DNA of 27,466 bases. It comes from an uncultured Solirubrobacteraceae bacterium. Its GTDB lineage: Bacteria; Actinomycetota; Thermoleophilia; Solirubrobacterales; Solirubrobacteraceae. Shown here piece after piece: positions 15,392 to 20,877 of the stretch. The notes under the pieces were generated by a model, which saw nothing but the letters and a program-made list of their open reading frames with translations, did not search any database and was not told where the DNA came from. Location of the stretch: NCBI GenBank assembly GCA_955652345.1, contig CATPBV010000050.1:1-27466 (forward strand). The letters are read 5' to 3'. Both the position numbers and the translations under genes were made by a program. The number at the start of each line of letters is the position of its first letter. Positions within the stretch are counted from its first letter, which is position 1.

Positions 15392-16732
15392 CTAGGCAGC
15401 CCGCTCGACCCAGACGGGGTCAGAGGCTTCGTAATCGAACACCGCCGAGGGTGCGGGCTCCGGCTCCGAACCCCAGATCGTCCGCCGCCTTCGCGCGGGT
15501 GCCTCGAACGCGATCGCCGGCTCATCGCGCTCGCGCAAGGTCTCCTCAGGTCGAGCCGGTCGCACGCTTGGATCGAACCCTACGGAGCGGGCGGCGTGCC
15601 CGACCGCGGCCGCGGCGGCGTGGAGGTCCTCCGGGCGGTGCGACGCCATCACGGCGAGCCGCAACCGGGAGGAGATCGACGCGACCGTCGGCGGTCTTAT
15701 CGCCTGCACGAATACGCCGCGTGATAGCGCGGCTTCGCAGATCCGGACCGCCGTCTGCGGGTCGCCGATCGCCAGCGGGATGATCTGCGTCCGCGATCCG
15801 TTCACGTCGAATCCCTCGCGCTCGAGCTCCTCCCGCAGCATCGATGCGCTCGCAGCAAGACGGTGCACCAGCTGCGGCCTCGCGTCGATCAGCTCAAGCG
15901 CCGCAACCGCTCCGGCAACGGCCGGAGGTGGAGGGGCGGTGGAGTGGATGAAGGTCCGCGCGGCATGCAACAGGTACCGGGCCATCGTGCCGTCGCAGGC
16001 GACGAAGCCGCCGTATGAGCCGATCGCCATGCTAAGCGTGCCGACGATCACATCAACCTCGCCTTCGAGTCCCAGCTCGGCGAGCGCGCCCCGGCCACCT
16101 GGGCCGACGGCACCAATCGCGTGCGACTCGTCGACCAGCACCCGCACCCCGTGGCGCTCGGCGAGGTCCACGATCTCCGCTAGCGGCGCCACGTCCCCGT
16201 CGATCGAGAAGACGCTGTCAGTGGCGATCAGGGCGCCTCGTCCTTCGGCTTGCTCGAGACCCCACTCCAGATGCTCGACGTCGAGATGGTCGTAAATGAA
16301 CGTCTCGGCGCGCGAGAGGCGGCAGCCGTCGATGATCGAGGCGTGGCTCAGCTCGTCCGCGAACACGACATCGCCCGAGCGGGCGAGCGCTGCGATCGCG
16401 CCCGCATTCGCGAGGAAGCGCGATCCGAACAGGAGCGCGCTCTCGCGGTTCTCGAACTCCGCCAAGCGCTCCTCGAGGCGCCGGTGGATGATCATCGTTC
16501 CCGACTCGAGTCGCGACGCGCCCGCGCCGACGCCCCACCGCATCGCGGCGTCCGCCGCAGCCGCGCGAACCCTCGGATGGTCCGCCAGGCCGAGGTAGTT
16601 GTTAGAGCAGAGCACGAGCACCGGCTTGCCATCGAGCAGCACGTGCGGCCCCTGAGGACCGCTGATCAGCCGGGTGCGGCGATGGAGCCCGGTCGCCTTC
16701 AACTCCTGCAACCGTGTCTCGATCTCGATCAT
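15392..16732 (-). CDS. bioF: 8-amino-7-oxononanoate synthase family protein (BioF-like) lacking the PLP lysine
   Basis: Alpha-oxoamine synthase fold; the expected reaction is pimeloyl-thioester plus L-alanine to KAPA, the first committed biotin step, and the coupling to bioD supports this. Conserved parts: NYLGLADHP, GVGAGASRLESGT, H130 in DELSH, and D201/H204 in DESHAIG, which hold the cofactor. However, the Schiff-base lysine position in GTLS-x-AIGSYGGF is methionine (M235, codon ATG; lysine would need AAG, one base away). A 50-60 residue C-terminal extension with basic RRRR stretch is unusual for BioF. ATG start follows an AGGGAGGG ribosome site. It is an inactive copy, a non-catalytic partner, or a base error; family assignment itself is solid. 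Confidence 0.88.
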   Translation of the reverse strand: MIEIETRLQELKATGLHRRTRLISGPQGPHVLLDGKPVLVLCSNNYLGLADHPRVRAAAADAAMRWGVGAGASRLESGTMIIHRRLEERLAEFENRESALLFGSRFLANAGAIAALARSGDVVFADELSHASIIDGCRLSRAETFIYDHLDVEHLEWGLEQAEGRGALIATDSVFSIDGDVAPLAEIVDLAERHGVRVLVDESHAIGAVGPGGRGALAELGLEGEVDVIVGTLSMAIGSYGGFVACDGTMARYLLHAARTFIHSTAPPPPAVAGAVAALELIDARPQLVHRLAASASMLREELEREGFDVNGSRTQIIPLAIGDPQTAVRICEAALSRGVFVQAIRPPTVASISSRLRLAVMASHRPEDLHAAAAAVGHAARSVGFDPSVRPARPEETLRERDEPAIAFEAPARRRRTIWGSEPEPAPSAVFDYEASDPVWVERAA

Positions 16733-16753
16733 GCGGCGAGGTCCCTCCCTGTG

Positions 16754-16927
16754 TTAGGCGCACCATCCGGGCGCGGTGGAAACGAAGCGCTCGCCAAGCC
16801 GGGAGGAGGGACCCCACGGGCGCCCCGTCGGCGCGGAGGGCTCCGTCTGTGTGAGTGACTCGATCTGGGCGCGGCCCTCGAGCTCTCCTAGCCGGATAGC
16901 CTCCTCTCGGCTGATCAGCGGCGGCAC
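16754..16927 (-). CDS. Possible 57-aa ORF upstream of bioF (unrecognised)
   Basis: A GTG-initiated frame in the gap between the enoyl-CoA hydratase-family gene and bioF. The product begins VPPLISREEAIRLGELEG, with a plausible amphipathic helix, then a Pro/Ser/Thr-rich half ending PGWCA. TATCGT lies 7 nt before the GTG on the minus strand, like the leaderless pattern elsewhere, and its stop is 21 bp before the bioF ATG. I recognise no family, and codon third positions are only moderately GC-rich, so it may be chance. Confidence 0.3.
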   Translation of the reverse strand: MPPLISREEAIRLGELEGRAQIESLTQTEPSAPTGRPWGPSSRLGERFVSTAPGWCA

Positions 16928-16965
16928 GCGCAGGACGATATGCCGCCGTCCGGACGATTGCCGTG

Positions 16966-17010
16966 GGCTTGGCGAGAAACCGTCCTATATGGACGCTTTT
17001 TCGCCAAGCC
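16966..17010. terminator. Long nested inverted repeat after the enoyl-CoA hydratase-family gene
   Basis: Two 20-bp arms (16966-16985 and 16991-17010) match as inverted repeats at 18 of 20 positions around a TATAT loop; the outer ten (GGCTTGGCGA / TCGCCAAGCC) and inner five (CGTCC / GGACG) are perfect. It begins 11 bp past the minus-strand stop at 17022, the right place for a terminator, but no T-tract follows on that strand, so a repeat element or RNA-processing stem is also possible. Confidence 0.5.
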
Positions 17011-17021
17011 TCGGCCTATGC

Positions 17022-17834
17022 CTATTGGCCCCGCCAAAGAGGGGCGCGCTTCTCCGCGAATGCGCGTACCCCCTCGCGGAAGTCCTCGGAGGCGAAGCTT
17101 GCCTCCCGCAGCTCGTTCAGCTCGCGCTCGGTGCTCTCGTCGAGCTCGCCGCTGGCCCGGAGGACAGCATCGATCACACGCTTGTTGCCGCGTTGGGCGA
17201 GCGGTGCGTCGGCGGCGATCTGCTTCGCCCGGTCGAGCGCCTCCTCATCCAGCCGGTCGTGGTCGGCCAGCAGGCTGACCAGGCCCCAGGCATGAGCTGT
17301 CTGCGCGTCGATGCGCCGTCCGGCAAGGAACAGCTCCCGCGTGCGGGCCGCGCCCACGACCTCGATGAACTTGGCGATGCCCGTGTGCGAATACACGAGG
17401 CCGAGCTTCCCTGGGGGCATCGCGAACGAGGCGCCACGCGCCGCGATTCGCAGGTCGCACGCCAGGGCGAGCTCCAGGCCGCCGCCGATCGCGTGGCCGC
17501 CCAGCGCGGCGATGGTCGGGAACGGGTATGCGGCGATCGCTTCGATCGCGGCGGCGAAGGGCTGGGCGACGAGCTTCTCCGCCTCGCTCGCCAGCACCTC
17601 GTCGGGAAGATTGCCGATGTCATAGCCGGCCGAGAACGTCTCGTTCACCCCGGTCACGATCACGCAGCGAGCGTCGAGCTCCGGCATCCGCCTGGCGAAG
17701 CTGTCGAGAATCGCGTGGTCGAGCGCTCCGCGCTTGCCGGGGTTCGAGATCGTCAACCGAGCGACGCCGGGCGCGGGCTCGTCGAACAGCAGGCGCCCGC
17801 CCTCGCGGGAGTCCGGGTCGCTACCCGAGGACAA
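17022..17834 (-). CDS. Enoyl-CoA hydratase/isomerase (crotonase) family protein
   Basis: Crotonase-fold CoA enzyme. Oxyanion-hole regions are visible: FSAGYDIGN and ALGGHAIGGGLELALACDLRIAA, the latter keeping the first catalytic Glu position (GGGLE). The segment that normally carries the second Glu reads MPPGKLGLVYSHTG, with Gly where hydratases have Glu, so isomerase, hydrolase or lyase activity is as likely as hydration. The frame is open to 17912; a TTG at 17834 (270 aa) gives a normal length and overlaps the biotin-carrier stop by 14 bp, suggesting coupling. Earlier starts would lie entirely within the biotin-carrier gene. Confidence 0.87.
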   Translation of the reverse strand: MSSGSDPDSREGGRLLFDEPAPGVARLTISNPGKRGALDHAILDSFARRMPELDARCVIVTGVNETFSAGYDIGNLPDEVLASEAEKLVAQPFAAAIEAIAAYPFPTIAALGGHAIGGGLELALACDLRIAARGASFAMPPGKLGLVYSHTGIAKFIEVVGAARTRELFLAGRRIDAQTAHAWGLVSLLADHDRLDEEALDRAKQIAADAPLAQRGNKRVIDAVLRASGELDESTERELNELREASFASEDFREGVRAFAEKRAPLWRGQ

Positions 17835-18033
17835 CGAGCGTGTCGCCCTCGGAGACGGACTGACCCTCCTCGCAGCGGATCTCCGTGACCACTCCGGGAT
17901 CCTCGGCTTCAACCGGCATCTCCATCTTCATCGATTCGAGGACCACGACCGTGTCGCCTTCCGCCACGGCGTCGCCGACCTCGACCTCGATCTTCCAGAC
18001 GGTGCCGGTGATGTGAGCCTCGACAACAGGCAA
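17821..18033 (-). CDS. Free-standing biotin carrier (biotinyl/lipoyl attachment domain) protein
   Basis: A complete 70-aa biotinyl domain with the biotinylation motif ESMKMEM (K36) and the flanking pattern GTVWKIEVEVGD..EGD..V and VVTEIRCEEGQSV..GD.LVVL. It would carry carboxyl groups between a biotin carboxylase and an acyl-CoA/oxo-acid carboxyltransferase, neither of which is adjacent. The start is a TTG at 18033 preceded by a strong GAGGAGC ribosome site 6 nt upstream; the longer frame to 18147 adds only basic, unrelated sequence. Lies upstream of the crotonase-family gene with a 14-bp overlap and close to bioF-bioD. Confidence 0.9.
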   Translation of the reverse strand: MPVVEAHITGTVWKIEVEVGDAVAEGDTVVVLESMKMEMPVEAEDPGVVTEIRCEEGQSVSEGDTLVVLG

Positions 18034-18038
18034 TCGCG

Positions 18039-18045
18039 CTCCTCT
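18039..18045 (-). promoter_or_regulatory. Ribosome binding site deciding the TTG start of the biotin carrier
   Basis: Minus strand GAGGAGC lies just upstream of the TTG at 18033 with about 5-6 nt spacing. This is the main reason for preferring TTG over the open upstream frame. Confidence 0.65.
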
Positions 18046-18088
18046 GCTCGGGGCCCGCAAGGATAGTTCGAGCGCCCGATGGCGGGAG

Positions 18089-18094
18089 TACCCT
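18089..18094 (+). promoter_or_regulatory. Possible -10 element (TACCCT) for the 134-aa gene
   Basis: TACCCT ends 7 nt before the GTG at 18102; TTCGAG at 18067-18072 is 16 nt upstream and might serve as -35. Leaderless promoter candidate. Confidence 0.35.
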
Positions 18095-18101
18095 CTGCGC
18101 C

Positions 18102-18506
18102 GTGGAAACCGAGGGCTCGGGCTTCGATCTGGACCTGTTGGCGGCATCGCTCCGAGTGGATTCGACCGACTCGGGGTCGTTCGTCGAGGGCCTTGCGGCG
18201 AAGCTTGCGGACATCCTTCCTGGCCGGGTCACGGTGCAGCACGGGCGGCGCGGGCTGCTGGGCCCGAAGTACGTGCGAAGGCTCTCGGTCCAGGGCAACG
18301 ATCAGCGGCGCGAGCTGCTGAGAAGCGATCGCGACGTTGGCGAGGCCCGGTGCGGGCGGGTGTCGGGCGGCATCGTGCTCAAGACCGAGACAATGGGGGT
18401 CGATGATTGGCTCGGAGCCCTCGGCGGGGCTCTCGCTGCGGAAGCGCAGCGCAACCAGAGGACCCGGCAGGCGCTCGAGCGCCTGATGATCGAGGGCGGC
18501 GCATAG
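18102..18506 (+). CDS. Conserved hypothetical protein (134 aa)
   Basis: Soluble, no signal peptide or membrane helix. Two parts: a helical N-terminus (FDLDLLAASLRVDSTD, FVEGLAAKLADILPGRV), a beta-rich middle (VTVQHGRRGLLGPKYVRRLSV, RVSGGIVLKTETM), and a helical C-terminus (DDWLGALGGALAAEA, TRQALERLM). The pattern resembles an uncharacterised protein seen in other actinobacteria, but I know no function. GTG start 7 nt after TACCCT. It precedes the tandem UPF0145 gene by 39 bp on the same strand, so they are likely linked. Confidence 0.75.
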   Translation: METEGSGFDLDLLAASLRVDSTDSGSFVEGLAAKLADILPGRVTVQHGRRGLLGPKYVRRLSVQGNDQRRELLRSDRDVGEARCGRVSGGIVLKTETMGVDDWLGALGGALAAEAQRNQRTRQALERLMIEGGA

Positions 18507-18532
18507 CCCGGCAGAGAGGGCTCGCGTGGCCG

Positions 18533-18541
18533 AACAGGAGG
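18533..18541 (+). promoter_or_regulatory. Strong ribosome binding site before the UPF0145 gene
   Basis: AACAGGAGG-AACG-ATG: a near-perfect Shine-Dalgarno sequence ends about 4-5 nt before the ATG at 18546, in contrast to the many genes here with none. Confidence 0.75.
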
Positions 18542-18545
18542 AACG

Positions 18546-19457
18546 ATGGGATTCTTGAAGCGCGACGACGACGATCAGCAGCAGGAAGCTCCGGCAGAAG
18601 TGGCGGAGGCGCCGGTGGCACCCGCGGCGGCCCCGCACGCTGACTCCTACCAGGCTGGTCTGGCCGGTATCCCCGAGTCAGGCCGCGAGCGGATCCAGCG
18701 GATGAAGCAGGAGGTCAGCCAGGGCCATTTCACCAGTGACCTCTCGATCAACGAGTTCCTGATGGTCAAGGAGGCGGGTTTCGACCCACTTGGCCTGGTG
18801 CTGGGGAGCTCGATCTACCACATCGGGTTCCAGCAGGCGAACTGGAGTCAGAACCAGGAGATGGGCGTGCTCACGCAGGCCATGTACCACGCGCGCGATC
18901 TGGCGATGACCCGGATGGAAGAGGAGGCGGACCAGCTCGGAGCCGACGGGGTCGTCGGCGTCAGGCTCGACGTCGGGCGCTACGAGTGGGGTGCTGACCT
19001 CGCCGAGTTCATCGCGGTCGGCACCGCGGTCAAGCACCGCGGCGGCGAGCTTCATCGGGCGCCCAACGGCAGGCCGTTCACCTCCGACCTCAGCGGCCAG
19101 GAGTTCTCGACACTCCTTCGCGCCGGCTACCGGCCGGTGGGAATGGTGATCGGCAACTGCGTCTACCACGTCGCCCACCAGGGGCTGCGAGCCACGTTCA
19201 AGCAGATCGGCCGCAACCAGGAGATGCCGACGTACACGCAGGCCCTGTACGAGGCGCGGGAGCTGGCGATGGAGCGGATGCAGACCGAGGCCACCGAGCT
19301 CCAGGCCGAAGGTGTCGTGGGGGCCCGCATCATCGAGAAGAGCCACGGCTGGGGCTCGCACGTGATCGAGTTCTTCGCGATCGGTAACGCAGTGGTGCCG
19401 ATGAGCGCCGATCACATAATCGAGAAGCCAGCGTTGGTCCTTCCGCTGACGGGCTAG
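18546..19457 (+). CDS. Tandem UPF0145/YbjQ heavy-metal-binding-domain protein
   Basis: A 303-aa cytosolic protein. After an acidic, Ala/Pro-rich N-terminal region (1-50) come two copies of the YbjQ/UPF0145 fold, about residues 58-165 and 175-290. Repeat-matching pairs: FTSDLSINEFLMVKEAGFDPLG / FTSDLSGQEFSTLLRAGYRPVG; GSSIYHIGFQ / GNCVYHVAHQ; NQEMGVLTQAMYHARDLAMTRM / NQEMPTYTQALYEARELAMERM; VVGVRLD / VVGARII. YbjQ-like domains are pentameric in structures and have been proposed to bind metal, but function is unproven. Start is fixed by the strong ribosome site. Most relatives I know are single-domain, so the tandem form is notable. Confidence 0.85.
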   Translation: MGFLKRDDDDQQQEAPAEVAEAPVAPAAAPHADSYQAGLAGIPESGRERIQRMKQEVSQGHFTSDLSINEFLMVKEAGFDPLGLVLGSSIYHIGFQQANWSQNQEMGVLTQAMYHARDLAMTRMEEEADQLGADGVVGVRLDVGRYEWGADLAEFIAVGTAVKHRGGELHRAPNGRPFTSDLSGQEFSTLLRAGYRPVGMVIGNCVYHVAHQGLRATFKQIGRNQEMPTYTQALYEARELAMERMQTEATELQAEGVVGARIIEKSHGWGSHVIEFFAIGNAVVPMSADHIIEKPALVLPLTG

Positions 19458-19515
19458 CGACCACCCTCGCGCGCAGTCCGTGACCTCCGGCGGGCCCGGG
19501 GGTATTCGGTAGTGC

Positions 19516-20265
19516 GTGCCCGCAGACGTCGAGATCAAGCCGCAGGTCTACAGGGACCCGCGACCGAAGGAGTACTTCGACCGCTTCCACGCGCGCTCGC
19601 GGGCGCACGGGCCCGAGGCGGTGTATGAGGTGGTCAGGCTGATCACCGTGCTCTACTCCCTGGTCGCCTTCAGGGCCCGGGGGCTGGGCAGCGAGAACGT
19701 CCCCAACGGTCCGGTGATCCTCGCGCCCAACCACGCGTCGTTCATGGACCACTTCTTCACCGGGGCGTTCATCCGCCGGCGGGTGCAGTTCATGGCCAAG
19801 TCCCAGCTGTTCAAGGGAATCGGGGCATGGGTGTTCAGCCACGGCGGGGTGTTTCCAGTGCGCCGCGGCCACCAGGACGAGGAGGCCTTCACCACCGCGT
19901 TCACGGTCCTCGATCGCGGCGGCGCCGTCGTCACGTATTGCGAGGGCGGACGCTCGCGGACCGGCACCGTGGGCACCGAGGCGCGTCCTGGCATCGGCCG
20001 GCTCGCCCTCGAGTCGGGGGCACCCGTGGTGCCTGTGGCGATCCTCGGATCACATCAGGTGCGCAACTGGAAGCGCTTGCGGTTTCCGAGGGTGACCGTA
20101 CGGTACGGAGAGCCGTTTCGGTTCGAGGTGATCGAGCAGACCACGCGCGAGCAGCAGCAGCGAGCGGCGGACTACATCCTCGAGCGGATCCGTGAGCTGC
20201 ACGGCGAGCTCGAGGCGCTCGGGCGCAGGCAGCAAGACGCGCGCCGGCCGGTGGGTGTGCAGTAG
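19516..20265 (+). CDS. 1-acylglycerol-3-phosphate O-acyltransferase family protein (PlsC-like)
   Basis: Membrane-associated acyltransferase of phospholipid synthesis, moving an acyl chain to lysophosphatidate or a related acceptor. The HX4D catalytic motif is NHASFMD (H73, D78); the substrate-binding motif is YCEGGRSRTG (usual form EGTRS), followed by the PVAILGSHQVRNW segment. One hydrophobic stretch near residues 35-50. GTG start at 19516; no good ribosome site. Only 12 bp separate its stop from the CMD-family gene, so they are probably co-transcribed. Confidence 0.9.
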   Translation: MPADVEIKPQVYRDPRPKEYFDRFHARSRAHGPEAVYEVVRLITVLYSLVAFRARGLGSENVPNGPVILAPNHASFMDHFFTGAFIRRRVQFMAKSQLFKGIGAWVFSHGGVFPVRRGHQDEEAFTTAFTVLDRGGAVVTYCEGGRSRTGTVGTEARPGIGRLALESGAPVVPVAILGSHQVRNWKRLRFPRVTVRYGEPFRFEVIEQTTREQQQRAADYILERIRELHGELEALGRRQQDARRPVGVQ

Positions 20266-20277
20266 CTTCTAGCCTGC

Positions 20278-20865
20278 ATGGCCCGGATCGAGGGAGTTCC
20301 CGAGCGATCGAATCTATTCGTGCGCGGCGTCTACGCGGTGACCCGCCGGAGGGTTGGCCGAATGATCGAGCCCGTCTCGGTGGCTGCCCACCATCCCAGG
20401 CTGTTGATCGGGATGGGCGCGTTCGAGGAGGCGCTCCTCCGCTCGCGGCGGGTCGACAGCCGTCTGAAGTCGCTGGCCGAGCTGCAAGCGGCAGCAGGCG
20501 TCGGCTGCCCCTTCTGACTGGACATCGGCTCAGCCGAGGCCCGTGAGGCCGGCATCACCGAGGAGCAGCTCCACGCGCTGCCGGAATATCGCGACAGCCC
20601 GCTGTTCTCCGAGCTCGAGAAGCTCGTGATGGACTACGCGGTGGCGATGACGGGCACGCCGCAGGAGGTCAGCGACGAGCTGTTCGGCCGGCTGCGGCAC
20701 CACCTCGACGACGCTCAAGTGGTGGAGCTGACCTATCTGATCGGGTGGGAGAACTTCCGGTCGCGCACCAACCACGCCATGGGGATCGGAGCGGCCGGTT
20801 TCAGCGACGGCGCGGTGTGTGCGGTGCCGCGCCGCCAGCCCGCCAGCGAACCCGCTGCCTCATAA
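20278..20865 (+). CDS. CMD/AhpD-like protein with in-frame TGA: candidate CxxU selenoprotein
   Basis: Carboxymuconolactone decarboxylase/AhpD-like fold, a thiol-redox family. Read through one in-frame TGA (20515-20517), the frame gives a 195-aa protein. Codons 1-79 end VGC77-P-F79, the TGA is codon 80, and LDIGSAEAREAGITEEQL follows, continuing through LEKLVMDYAVAMTGTP and VVELTYLIGWENFRSR to the stop. Homologues I know read GC-x-F-C-x-DIGSA here, so the TGA stands exactly at the second CxxC cysteine, giving C77xxU80. A stem (GGCC-CGTGA-GGCC, 20538-20550) places a loop with G in its first two bases 24 nt after the TGA, within the range known for bacterial SECIS. Alternative: a pseudogene or base error. 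Confidence 0.72.
20515..20517 (+). other. In-frame TGA, proposed selenocysteine codon (residue 80)
   Basis: TGA at the second cysteine position of CxxC in the CMD/AhpD-like gene. TGC or TGT to TGA is a single-base change. Decoding as selenocysteine is an inference from position and intact downstream frame. Confidence 0.6.
20526..20552 (+). promoter_or_regulatory. Candidate bacterial SECIS stem-loop
   Basis: Just after the TGA, two foldings compete. GGCC(20538-20541)-CGTGA-GGCC(20547-20550) can be extended by CC/GG across a GA bulge. CGGCTCA(20526-20532) can pair with TGAGGCCG(20544-20551) with one bulged G and an 11-nt loop starting GC. Either has a G in the first two loop bases, as bacterial SECIS models require. 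Folding was done by eye. Confidence 0.4.
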
Positions 20866-20877
20866 CGCAGCTCGACC

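Noticed and set aside
20278..20517. Simple reading as a 79-aa protein and a separate 79-aa protein from 20626
   Set aside because: Both pieces are in the same frame and together form one CMD-family domain; the region between (20518-20625) also codes family-like residues.
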